Source: a virus. Taken from it: 64,000 nt of DNA. Shown here piece by piece: positions 40,214-48,670 of the stretch. Numbering within the stretch: position 1 is the stretch's first letter; each line of letters begins with the position of its first letter. The stretch spans positions 1 through 64,000 of the IMG/VR virus record IMGVR_UViG_3300017950_001860, one strand, 5' to 3'. Below the pieces are notes generated by a model. It was not told where the DNA came from and made no database searches. It saw only the letters and a program-made list of their open reading frames with translations. The position numbers and the translations under genes were made by a program.

Positions 40214-40916
40214 AATATTTTCCTAAATGACTATGTATGTGTTCTGCTACTACTCTGTGACCATCGACTGAAAAATGTGAATCATCTATAGGATAATTTG
40301 GTAAGTCTAATAATCTATATTTATTAGTTGAAATATATCGACATAAATCAATGTTGTAATGAATGTTATCAAATGTCATCATGGTTTTACTTTCATCAGG
40401 CACTTCGTCTGCATCGTACAGAATCCACAATACATCAATTTTTTTGTTTTGTAGATATACAGTATATAAGTCAATATTTTTCATAAGGGTATTGAATACG
40501 ACTGTTCTGTTGTAAAAATATTTTTGATACAAGGTGTAGTATCGCTTGATATTTTTATCGTCAATTTCTAAATTGTTAACTGTAACAAAATCTTCTATTT
40601 GATTTGAGTAAATCATTATACGTGGCAACAGAGTTGTTTGCATAGTAACTAGAATATTGCTACCATCCTTAATATCTTTTGTGTGCTCATATACGTTCTT
40701 AAAAATTAAATCGTTCGATGCTCTTGGAACTCCGTGATTTTCTACTTCACAATTTAGCATTTTTGCTAGTTGTGTAGGATATGCATTGGCATACATATAA
40801 TTTCCATATTCATTAGGAGGATGCTTTTTTAACCACCTATGATACTCTGGTGAATTAAGGCCTGCGCCTTGTGTAAAACTACAACCAAAAGATAAAAGTT
40901 TATCGTATTGTTTCAT
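40206..40916 (-). CDS. SGNH/GDSL-hydrolase-like protein
   Basis: 236 residues, the most canonical of the four SGNH-like proteins. LLSFGCSFTQGAGLNSPEYH is block I, NHGVPRASNDLIFKNV the Gly-Asn block, and DDSHFSVDGHRVVAEHI the C-terminal DxxH block (D-S-H and D-G-H). It could be a sugar O-acetyl esterase or acyltransferase. It overlaps the E1 alpha-like gene by eight bases and the RmlC-like gene by four (ATGA), putting it within the sugar-modification operon. Confidence 0.66.
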   Translation of the reverse strand: MKQYDKLLSFGCSFTQGAGLNSPEYHRWLKKHPPNEYGNYMYANAYPTQLAKMLNCEVENHGVPRASNDLIFKNVYEHTKDIKDGSNILVTMQTTLLPRIMIYSNQIEDFVTVNNLEIDDKNIKRYYTLYQKYFYNRTVVFNTLMKNIDLYTVYLQNKKIDVLWILYDADEVPDESKTMMTFDNIHYNIDLCRYISTNKYRLLDLPNYPIDDSHFSVDGHRVVAEHIHSHLGKYYD

Positions 40917-41443
40917 CTATCTCTTTCCTGTAAAATAGGATCTGTTGTAGGCCACTCTATTCTAAATCGAGGATCGTTCCACTTAATAACACCTTGATTC
41001 TTTTCGTCTACATAGTCGCCTTCGTAGAACATATTATAATGGAATATACAATCTGTTAGTGCATAGTGACCGTTAGCGTACCCAGGAGGTATTAAAACTT
41101 GATCTCTAGTCTTTTCTGATAGTATATAAGATTCCCACTTACCTGTTTTAAGATCAAGAACAACTAAATAGATATCACCTACAAGAGCTTGTACAAGTTT
41201 ATAAGTCTTATCATCATAATGCAAGCCTCTTAATACACCTTTGTAAGACTTACTAAATCTTCCGTGAACTTCGCTGTCTTTAGAAATAATTTCTGTTACA
41301 GGATGGTCGCTAGAATGATAAGTTGTAAAAATTTCTCCTCTGTATTCACGATATACAGAAGGTTTATAAATTGGAACTTGTTTGCCAAACGTATTAAGAT
41401 GCGAAACTATCCATTCGTTCCATTTTTGATTTTTATAGCTCAT
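40913..41443 (-). CDS. RmlC-like dTDP-4-dehydrosugar 3,5-epimerase
   Basis: 176 residues. YKGVLRGLHYDDKTYKLVQ is the RmlC active-site strand (catalytic His in GLHY), GDIYLVVLDLKTGKW and RDQVLIPPGYANGHYALTD follow, and the C-terminus IKWNDPRFRIEWP is typical. RmlC epimerises C3 and C5 of dTDP-4-keto-6-deoxyglucose on the way to rhamnose; related enzymes act at C3 or C5 only. RmlA, RmlB and RmlD are not evident in this window, although the SDR at 34733 is a candidate partner. It lies in the glycan operon with ATGA and 11-base overlaps. Confidence 0.85.
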   Translation of the reverse strand: MSYKNQKWNEWIVSHLNTFGKQVPIYKPSVYREYRGEIFTTYHSSDHPVTEIISKDSEVHGRFSKSYKGVLRGLHYDDKTYKLVQALVGDIYLVVLDLKTGKWESYILSEKTRDQVLIPPGYANGHYALTDCIFHYNMFYEGDYVDEKNQGVIKWNDPRFRIEWPTTDPILQERDR

Positions 41444-42809
41444 TTGCTTTTGCTTCCAAGAAATTTACAAAGTCTTTAGTTAAAGGCTCTGACTCGTAAA
41501 TCTTTATTAAGTGCTCTCTATTGTGTTCTAAAATATCTTGCATTTCCCAATACCATGTATATATTTCATCTTCGGACATTTCGCATAATCGTTTGACTTC
41601 TGAAACTATCATTTTTAAACGCTTGTGTGCAACTTTTTCATTATCATACGACTCGTCTATCCAAGGACTAAAAGTTTTAAATCCTAAATCTCTTAAATGC
41701 TGTAATGCACCCTTGAAAGAAAAGAAAAAGAAAGGATGATAGTTTCCTATCGGTTTAAAAACTTTTTCAGTTAATGATTTATGATCTCCATGATAGTATG
41801 TTTCTGTGCATATATAAAAATAACTATTTCTATAAGGTTCTCGTGTTCGATCAGTCCATGCACTTACAGTATTCATAGTAGTATCGGGCTCGTCGGCAAG
41901 TTTTTTTGGAAATAAATTAACCAATGACTCTGTTTCGACATCGTAATCTAAACTCCATTCAATCTTAACATGTTTTAACATTTGATCATTTAGCGAGGTT
42001 TTTTCAGATAGATAACTCCAATCACCGCGATCTAAAATTTGTTCACAATATAAAGAATACAGAAGTGCTTGTCGATGATTTCTAGGACTTTTTATTTTCA
42101 TTAAAAATCTAAAAGGACGTTTTCTACTTTTTTCTAACTCTGAATCCCATCGACCAGTTTTTGAATAATATTTACTACTGTTCCACATAACAAACGGCCA
42201 ATCACGCACTTGAATCTTTCGTTCATGGGGTTCAAACCATTCATCGTATATCTTATGGCCATTATGTGTATTAAACACTAAAATAATTTGACTCGGTGGA
42301 ATATAGGACGATTCTAAACATTTATGTAAATTTTCATATTCATGTTTTTCGATATAATTTTCCTGAGCTAAATCTAGAATTATAGTACATTTTTTGTTTT
42401 GAGCATCTTCTAATGCTTCTTGCGACATATACTTCCAAAAATAATTACCATTAAGTTTTGAAAATTGCCTAACTCCATGTGCTGCAAACTGATCTAAATG
42501 AGGACTTATCTTAACAACATAAAAATAATGACTACACTTTTGTTTTCCTTCGAATAATGAAGTATGTTTTATACTAGTTACTTCTTCTAAAGCATTTAAA
42601 TTTGTTACTGTCCAACTGTTAGGCCAGTCTCCTAACTGATTATTAAATATCTGTCTACTAATATTAGATTCGCTAGGGTCAGTATAGGCGTTAAATCCGT
42701 TGCTTATATTATGTTGAGAGTGCATGTAATTCAACACAGCATGATTACTTTCTAAAGCATTAGGTAAAAAATATCCCGGAAAAACATAGTCATATAAAAA
42801 GTATATCAT
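41433..42809 (-). CDS. Glycosyltransferase-like protein
   Basis: About 458 residues from the ATG at 42809, which forms an ATGA overlap with the upstream stop and has TGGAAA upstream. An ATG at 42824 would add five residues. The C-terminal block LTEKVFKPIGNYHPFFFF, LRDLGFKTFSPWIDESYD and MIVSEVKRLCEMS repeats in 38270-39583 and more weakly in 35671-36768. The centre has KSRKRPFRFLMKIKSPRNHR, like the NRANRKHR segment of the relative. It sits between the radical SAM gene 42806 and the RmlC-like gene. Donor and acceptor are unknown. Confidence 0.57.
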   Translation of the reverse strand: MIYFLYDYVFPGYFLPNALESNHAVLNYMHSQHNISNGFNAYTDPSESNISRQIFNNQLGDWPNSWTVTNLNALEEVTSIKHTSLFEGKQKCSHYFYVVKISPHLDQFAAHGVRQFSKLNGNYFWKYMSQEALEDAQNKKCTIILDLAQENYIEKHEYENLHKCLESSYIPPSQIILVFNTHNGHKIYDEWFEPHERKIQVRDWPFVMWNSSKYYSKTGRWDSELEKSRKRPFRFLMKIKSPRNHRQALLYSLYCEQILDRGDWSYLSEKTSLNDQMLKHVKIEWSLDYDVETESLVNLFPKKLADEPDTTMNTVSAWTDRTREPYRNSYFYICTETYYHGDHKSLTEKVFKPIGNYHPFFFFSFKGALQHLRDLGFKTFSPWIDESYDNEKVAHKRLKMIVSEVKRLCEMSEDEIYTWYWEMQDILEHNREHLIKIYESEPLTKDFVNFLEAKANEL

Positions 42810-44197
42810 ATAGTATTTTTCCATTTATGATATTCTTCTTCCATTTCAGGAAACGTTTTAAGAAAATTAGTTCCACGTCTTCTATCATGCTCATCAACAA
42901 ATCTAATTAAATTTTTTCTATGATTAATTACATGGGGTTTTGTTTCGTGTTCTTCGTCGATGTATGTTGTTATTTCATATATACGTCTAAACTTTTCGGC
43001 TTCCCAATTAAAGAATTTCCTATTAGCTGATTCGTACCAGCCGTTGTTTTCTATGTTATCGTATACTAAAGAAACCTGATCATATATATATCTTCTAAAC
43101 TTTGCAGGCATAATATCAACTGCTTGATATCCAGGATGTCTCAAATAAGGAACATCAAGTATCATAGGCATGTGCTTAGCCTGCCAACCGCCGTATGTAT
43201 CTTTAATTTCTAATATATCTTTAATAAGATTTTTAAAACTAAACAAACTTAAAAAGTTATATGTTGCCATATTAGTAAATGTACAATTTGGAACTTCAGT
43301 TAATACTTTGTTTATATTATCTAACCATTTGTTGTAGTCTAGTCCGTGTCTAATGTATTCTGCTTGTGCTCCTGTAGCTTCAGCACTTGTAAATATTTTA
43401 AATTTCTTAACCTTGCCTTCGCTACAGATTATTTTAATTTTTTCCATAAAGCGATTAAACACTCCGTCTGGAACACACATATTACTGTTGACAGCAAACT
43501 CTAGGTCTGGTCTAGGATTTTCTATAAGATCGTCTAGTACTCGAAATGTATCTTTAGAAAGTAATGGCTCGCCGCCTGTAATACGGAAATGTTTGAGATC
43601 CTTTGATACATCGGGCCACCATTTCCAAAATGCTTCTACATAAGGATTGTAATCTTTATTTGGGATAGGCATAACACCTTGATCTTTAAGCCAATCAATA
43701 CCGCCATGCGCAGTTGTAGTTGGATACGGCCCGTATTTCTGAACTTCTTCCATCCATTTACTACTAACTTGTGGTGAACAGTATGAGCATTTGAAATTAC
43801 ACACACTACTAAAACTTACTTCTAAATAACTAGGATTAACATTATCATCCCAAGGTTTTTGAATAATTTCTGGAATATAAGATTCAGCCCAGGGTTCTTT
43901 GGACTTATATGTTCTATCACTTATTTCGTTATTGTCTTCTACACGCCAACAATAGTCACACTCTTTAGGCCTATCACCTTCGAGCATTTGCTTACGTTGT
44001 AACTTCTTAAATTTTGTATTATGTAATGCACTAGAATTACCTTCTAATTCTTCAACAGGTATTTTGTGAGGTACTGGATGATGACAACTATGCGTCTGTC
44101 CGGTATGTAGGTGTAGTGTAACTTGTTTCCACTTAGCTACACAAAAACTGCAACTAACAGGATCTAGATTTTCTTTTTTCCATACTTCAGGTGTCAT
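42806..44197 (-). CDS. Radical SAM protein with N-terminal twitch/SPASM-like Cys domain
   Basis: 463 residues from the ATG at 44197, which has GAGGATAA upstream and is preferred to an ATG 12 bases earlier. The N-terminal Cys region (SCSFCVAKWKQ, SCHHPVP, ECDYCWRVEDNNEIS) precedes the radical SAM motif SSVCNFKCSYCSPQVSSKW near residue 132 and FRITGGEPLLSKDTF. It is the same unusual order as 3912-5180 and 6964-8346, and similar proteins are known from T4-like cyanophages. It directly follows a glycosyltransferase-like gene with an 11-base overlap, as 29497-30495 does. The substrate is unknown. Confidence 0.86.
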   Translation of the reverse strand: MTPEVWKKENLDPVSCSFCVAKWKQVTLHLHTGQTHSCHHPVPHKIPVEELEGNSSALHNTKFKKLQRKQMLEGDRPKECDYCWRVEDNNEISDRTYKSKEPWAESYIPEIIQKPWDDNVNPSYLEVSFSSVCNFKCSYCSPQVSSKWMEEVQKYGPYPTTTAHGGIDWLKDQGVMPIPNKDYNPYVEAFWKWWPDVSKDLKHFRITGGEPLLSKDTFRVLDDLIENPRPDLEFAVNSNMCVPDGVFNRFMEKIKIICSEGKVKKFKIFTSAEATGAQAEYIRHGLDYNKWLDNINKVLTEVPNCTFTNMATYNFLSLFSFKNLIKDILEIKDTYGGWQAKHMPMILDVPYLRHPGYQAVDIMPAKFRRYIYDQVSLVYDNIENNGWYESANRKFFNWEAEKFRRIYEITTYIDEEHETKPHVINHRKNLIRFVDEHDRRRGTNFLKTFPEMEEEYHKWKNTI

Positions 44198-45116
44198 TAT
44201 TATCCTCAATTAAAAATGGTTCTTTGTTTATTCTTTTTGGCACTTGATAAACTGTTTTAAAAAATTTACTTTGTTGATCACTTAGTGGAGATATTGATAT
44301 CGGAATATTTAATTCTTTTATCAAAGTTTTACCTAAATCCTGTATTGTAGACATTAGTGTTTCATCAGTAACTTCTAATTGGTTCCAAAAATTATTCAAA
44401 TACGAAAAGTCACGTACATTTATAAAGTTCCAGTCTGTACACATTGTCATATACAACCCCTGTCTTGCACCAAATATCGCCCATAGTCCGTTTTCTACAT
44501 CTGCACCGATCATTTGCCAAATATAAAGTCTATGTAAATTTTGCCAATATCCGTCATACAGTTTACTTGTATCAGGCTTCATTCCCTGATCAAGTGACAT
44601 CTTAACACCTTCACGAAAACCAGCACGCCATGCTTGCTGTGGAGTTGCATTATTATACACATCACTAAAAGTAGTATTCATTTGGATATAGCGCATGTCC
44701 CAACAAAAGTCAACTTGACCTTGCGGATTTCCTGGTTCAGCATTTTCATGTGTACGCATATTGAGAACATAACTCTTTGGCCAACATTTAAGTCCGCCAT
44801 TTCCATATACTAATCCGTTTATAACATTTTTTCCACACCAGCTAACAACACTATGATCTAACTGTGCTTCAGGTTTAAAATTTATAATTTGTTGTATATA
44901 ATTAGCATATACTATATTGTCAGCATCTACAGTTATAAATCTATCAGTTTCGCTTAATTCTGCGCAAGCCTTGTGTGCAGCATCCGAGCCTTCTACTCCG
45001 TGGACACGTTTAGCCCATGGTATTTTACTACACAAGTCTGCATAGTTTTTTTCTGCGTTGGGCTCGTCGTAACTTAAAAAGATAACATCATAGTCTGCTA
45101 CTTTAATTGAATTCAT
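44187..45116 (-). CDS. Glycosyltransferase-like protein (paralogue of 30464-31150)
   Basis: 309 residues. YDVIFLSYDEPNAEKNYADL, then RFITVDADNIVYANY (acidic DAD site) and INGLVYGNGGLKCWPKSYVL recur in 30464-31150. This copy has about 80 extra C-terminal residues. The layout is GT-A-like, but the fold assignment is from short motifs only. It overlaps the next gene (radical SAM) by 11 bases and the previous gene by an ATGA. The repeated pairing of this family with a radical SAM gene suggests a functional link. Confidence 0.64.
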   Translation of the reverse strand: MNSIKVADYDVIFLSYDEPNAEKNYADLCSKIPWAKRVHGVEGSDAAHKACAELSETDRFITVDADNIVYANYIQQIINFKPEAQLDHSVVSWCGKNVINGLVYGNGGLKCWPKSYVLNMRTHENAEPGNPQGQVDFCWDMRYIQMNTTFSDVYNNATPQQAWRAGFREGVKMSLDQGMKPDTSKLYDGYWQNLHRLYIWQMIGADVENGLWAIFGARQGLYMTMCTDWNFINVRDFSYLNNFWNQLEVTDETLMSTIQDLGKTLIKELNIPISISPLSDQQSKFFKTVYQVPKRINKEPFLIEDNNDT

Positions 45117-46000
45117 TTTACTACCTCATATCTATAATTACGATAAAGTCGTGGTGTAAATATCGAAAGATTTTCTTCTTCTGATTTGTACATGTACGGA
45201 AATATGCACTTTGTCTTGTCTATTAAATCTTTAATTGGTATTTCAATAGTCCGAATTAGTATGTTAGGATCATCGGGCTCAGTGATAAAAAACATAACAA
45301 CCTTATCAGTAATTTCCTTGTCTAACAATTTTTCATTTACAACAATATCTTTAGTGCTATAAAATTGCCATTGTTTTGCAATATCATTTTTAAAAATATA
45401 TACACTAGTGTCATCAGACGAATTTATCATATACAACTGATTGTCAACTAAAACTTTATGTCCTTTTCTATTTTTTCGTGCCATTAAAGGAATAGATTTT
45501 TTATCTACTGATACTATATTTTCAAGAAATAGTTCAGCAGTGTCTAACGTATCTTCAACAGTAAAATCTTTATGAAGTTTGTATACATTATTATTAGCCC
45601 AAACGTGATCGCCTTTATAAAACAAATCAGTTGCGTTATGTTTTCTAAAATCTATACCAACGTATATCTTTTCTAGGTTGTCAAATGTATTACCTTTAAA
45701 TGGAATTTGATAAAGGTAATCTTCAACTGATTTTAAAAAACTAGTTGCAACCTCTCTAGCGATTACGTATTCTCTAAGTTGATGATTATATTTTACTACA
45801 TATTCGCTAATTTTTGCTCTACCTAAAAAATATTCTTTTACTTCGTCATGATTAACTTCAATAACATCATAATCGCTATCTATAGGGTTATTTGTAATGT
45901 CAAAGACTTCGCCATGTGTTTTTTCAAAATACACATAACTTATATCTCCTTGTGCTATTAAACTGTTTAATTTTGTTATTGCATTAATTAAATTAGACAT
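45113..46000 (-). CDS. Protein of unknown function with a CBM5/12-like module
   Basis: 295 residues. The stretch YVGIDFRKHNATDLFYKGDH then VWANNNVYKLHKDFTVEDTL resembles the W...Y..G..V...g..Y modules that occur twice in the next gene upstream (45993-47426). Such modules resemble carbohydrate-binding type 5/12 domains. The N-terminal 90 residues are helical (INAITKLNSLIAQGDISYVY) and the C-terminal part beta-rich. No catalytic motif is visible. It may be a glycan-binding partner of the glycosyltransferase-like proteins around it. It overlaps both neighbours. Confidence 0.5.
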   Translation of the reverse strand: MSNLINAITKLNSLIAQGDISYVYFEKTHGEVFDITNNPIDSDYDVIEVNHDEVKEYFLGRAKISEYVVKYNHQLREYVIAREVATSFLKSVEDYLYQIPFKGNTFDNLEKIYVGIDFRKHNATDLFYKGDHVWANNNVYKLHKDFTVEDTLDTAELFLENIVSVDKKSIPLMARKNRKGHKVLVDNQLYMINSSDDTSVYIFKNDIAKQWQFYSTKDIVVNEKLLDKEITDKVVMFFITEPDDPNILIRTIEIPIKDLIDKTKCIFPYMYKSEEENLSIFTPRLYRNYRYEVVK

Positions 46001-47426
46001 AAGTTATTTCCTTGTATTTGTTAAATACTTTTTCGACAAAGTCTTTTTCGGTATAATGCAATATACCATTTTGTACAAAATTTCCTAACTTTAAATTACA
46101 ATTGTCATCTAAATATACGCCTAATTTATCTTGCCACCTATCTGGCGGATTGTTCCAGCCTTGTATCATCGGCTTTAAGTGTGTAAATGTAAGAATATTG
46201 TTTTTCTTATTTGTAACTTCTTCTTCTATATTAAGTATTTTTATTGCAATTGCTGCTGCGACATCTATACTCAAATGTCCGGGTGTTTGATTAGGTAGAA
46301 ACTCTTTCCAAAACTCTTTCCAATTCTTACAAATAATTTCTAGTAAATTATAAAAGTTTTTTGCTAGATCTGATTGTTTAAAATAATGTACCCCAACGTA
46401 TGTGTTAGGCAAATAGTTTTCGGTAAATGTCTTTCGGTAAAAATCATTTTCAATTACGTTATTATTAAATGTTCTTACTTCAGATGTAAAGAATAAATCT
46501 GAATCACTTAACATATTCCACGTACTAGTAAGATCATTAAACACCATCATATCAGTGTCCATTACAATTGTTTCATCATACGGACTACAGTGATAGATTT
46601 TCCATCTATTTTCAACTTTCCAAATAGTTGTTTCAGCATCATCACCAAAGGGAATAGGAATAATTTTGTCAAACAATATCTCATAATCTGCAGGAACAAT
46701 ATCGTTAGTAATAATTGATATTTTTTCATTAGGACTATTTTTACTTAGAGACAGTGCTAATAACACAGCCTGTTTAACATAGTCTACTTGTAGTACAGGA
46801 TCAACTGTATATAAATTATTATAATAACACACTAAATTGCCCGGCCGTGGGTTTTCGAATACTAAACTTTTGTTACTGTCTGCATACAATTTAACTTCTT
46901 GATCAATAATAGGCTCGTAATCGTCTTCAGTAAACTCACTATTTGCTGGTACGTCAACTAAAGCACGCCACACTCTGTTATTATGCCAAACATGTTGACC
47001 TGCTAAATGTAAAACTTCTTTATACCAAATATCAATGTTAACTCCTTCAAATTGAGGAGTCAGTGTATATAATTGTGTTTCATCTTCTTTACGCACTTCG
47101 TAAATATTATTATCAGATAATACAATATTATTCTTTTTACACAAGTGATGTACAACAAGATCGTTTTTGTCATAGTGTATATAGACTTCAGGTATTACTA
47201 ATTTTACATCATCATAATTAAATGTTTTAGACTGTAAACAAGTATTAACAAATCTAAAGACTTTATTATCATACCAAACATGCTGACCAGATATATAGTC
47301 GAGATCCGGATACCATATATCTACATGAATACCTTTGTATTGCTCTTCGAGGAAATGATTAGGTATTTGTCTCGATACTCTTTCATAACTATTTTGTGCT
47401 AAAACTATTATACCTCTATTGCTCAT
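45993..47426 (-). CDS. Glycosyltransferase-like protein with two CBM5/12-like repeats
   Basis: 477 residues. The first 170 residues hold two repeats: VDIWYPDLDYISGQHVWYDN then KVFRFVNTCLQSKTF, and IDIWYKEVLHLAGQHVWHNN then RVWRALVDVPANSEFTEDDY. The rest resembles GT8-like transferases: LALSLSKNSPNEKISIITND, YDETIVMDTDMMVFNDLTST with a DxD site, and HLSIDVAAAIAIKIL. The C-terminal domain is related in layout to 47416-48258. Binding modules fused to a transferase suggest action on a polymeric or surface glycan (inference). Confidence 0.62.
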   Translation of the reverse strand: MSNRGIIVLAQNSYERVSRQIPNHFLEEQYKGIHVDIWYPDLDYISGQHVWYDNKVFRFVNTCLQSKTFNYDDVKLVIPEVYIHYDKNDLVVHHLCKKNNIVLSDNNIYEVRKEDETQLYTLTPQFEGVNIDIWYKEVLHLAGQHVWHNNRVWRALVDVPANSEFTEDDYEPIIDQEVKLYADSNKSLVFENPRPGNLVCYYNNLYTVDPVLQVDYVKQAVLLALSLSKNSPNEKISIITNDIVPADYEILFDKIIPIPFGDDAETTIWKVENRWKIYHCSPYDETIVMDTDMMVFNDLTSTWNMLSDSDLFFTSEVRTFNNNVIENDFYRKTFTENYLPNTYVGVHYFKQSDLAKNFYNLLEIICKNWKEFWKEFLPNQTPGHLSIDVAAAIAIKILNIEEEVTNKKNNILTFTHLKPMIQGWNNPPDRWQDKLGVYLDDNCNLKLGNFVQNGILHYTEKDFVEKVFNKYKEITYV

Positions 47427-48258
47427 TAATTACTCTTTCTAGACTAAATTTATTCATTATATGAACACTTTTTCCTTTAGTACTTAATGCTAGATATTCT
47501 CCTAAGTATTTTGGTCGTTCAACCAAAAATTGCATATAATCATCATTAATTTCTAAACATATATCTTTATCAATTGTATAATAATGCGTACCTGGTAATT
47601 CTTGTACACAACTATCAAGTCCATCAAAACCATTAAGAATATGTGCTGCAATACTAAATGCAAAGTCATTTCTAAATAACGGAGAGTCAATTTGATACAC
47701 TCGCCTGTAATGAGGCCAATTATCTTGTATGTGTGAAATTAGATCAAAGAATATTTTATTTGATTCAGTCTTTGTAAAATATACTACAGTTGCCCAATAA
47801 AAATCAACACCACACTCACTTATGTACTTAAACTCTGCTTCACTACGTGTTCCTGATAAATCTTTTGCATTTTTAAACATCATTAAATCATATTGACTGT
47901 CAAAACAGGATTTAAATAAATCATTAGAAATAATATAATCTGTATCTAATAACAATGTGCTATCGTATGGAGATAGATCATATGCTTGTGCTCTGCCTGC
48001 ATTTTTAAAAGGAAGTTTTTTGTGTGTTAAAGTACCATCAAAGTAAAATCTATTATTCTGGACAACTTCCCATGCTGTAGGAATAATCTTATCAAATATT
48101 CCTCGGTCAAAACTTTCTACTAAGTAGTCTGGAGAATCAGTAACTATACTAGTAGGAATATTTAAATACTTCTGTATACGTTTTGCTAAAAATTGTGCTT
48201 GATTTACATAATCAAGCGATCCGTTATTTCTTGCAAATAGTAATGCGCCTTTAGTCAT
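47416..48258 (-). CDS. GT8-like glycosyltransferase-like protein
   Basis: 280 residues. ALLFARNNGSLDYVNQAQFL, LNIPTSIVTDSPDYLV and AYDLSPYDSTLLLDTDYIIS (DxD metal/nucleotide-sugar site) match the opening strands of GT8-type retaining transferases. DFAFSIAAHILNGF is the later helix shared with 45993-47426, and GKSVHIMNK ends the domain. It overlaps its neighbours by 8-11 bases. Glycogenin-like proteins with this motif order are common in T4-like marine phages. The sugar is unknown. Confidence 0.68.
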   Translation of the reverse strand: MTKGALLFARNNGSLDYVNQAQFLAKRIQKYLNIPTSIVTDSPDYLVESFDRGIFDKIIPTAWEVVQNNRFYFDGTLTHKKLPFKNAGRAQAYDLSPYDSTLLLDTDYIISNDLFKSCFDSQYDLMMFKNAKDLSGTRSEAEFKYISECGVDFYWATVVYFTKTESNKIFFDLISHIQDNWPHYRRVYQIDSPLFRNDFAFSIAAHILNGFDGLDSCVQELPGTHYYTIDKDICLEINDDYMQFLVERPKYLGEYLALSTKGKSVHIMNKFSLERVINEQ

Positions 48259-48604
48259 TTTCTATTAATTTTTCTACCGAACGTTTTTTACCCAATGCTA
48301 CATAACTGTTATGATAATCGTTAGAAGCTTCAAAGTAAATATCTAAAATATCTTCTAAAAACTTAGACAAGTCTGGTATCATTACTGGACGATCGTTGTC
48401 ATCAGTCAAAACAACGTCAGTATCTGCACCTTGCTTTACTAGTAAATCTATAAATGTAATTAACTCTCGTGTAATAGTAAACTGAGAACCTTCAGTAAAA
48501 TATATTAAACTTTCTTTAAACTTTTCTTGAAGAATACGTTTTTGATTATTGATCGTAACCATATACTTGCTAAAGTCAAGGGCTTTTTCTAATCTTTCGT
48601 CCAT
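48251..48604 (-). CDS. Small conserved-looking phage protein, unknown function
   Basis: 117 residues from the ATG at 48604, set by a perfect AGGAGGT six bases before it; an in-frame upstream start would put that site inside the gene. DERLEKALDFSKYMVTINNQ then KRILQEKFKESL is a helical N-terminus, followed by a beta region (FTEGSQFTITRELITFIDLL) and a helical end. It resembles hypothetical proteins of T4-like cyanophages (from memory). It is the first gene behind the strong sigma70-type promoter at 48625-48653 and overlaps the glycosyltransferase-like gene by eight bases. Confidence 0.65.
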   Translation of the reverse strand: MDERLEKALDFSKYMVTINNQKRILQEKFKESLIYFTEGSQFTITRELITFIDLLVKQGADTDVVLTDDNDRPVMIPDLSKFLEDILDIYFEASNDYHNSYVALGKKRSVEKLIEND

Positions 48605-48624
48605 ACTACCTCCTGTTAGTGTTA

Positions 48625-48653
48625 AGTATAACACAGATTGTTTAGTAAGTCAA
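48625..48653 (-). promoter_or_regulatory. Sigma70-type promoter (TTGACT-17-TATACT)
   Basis: On the minus strand TTGACT (48653-48648) is followed by a 17-base spacer and TATACT (48630-48625), each hexamer one base from consensus. It lies in the 66-base gap between the structural genes and 48251-48604, about 20 bases before an AGGAGGT ribosome site. No other gap in the window has such a pair that I could see. Confidence 0.68.
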
Positions 48654-48670
48654 TATGAATATACTTATTA

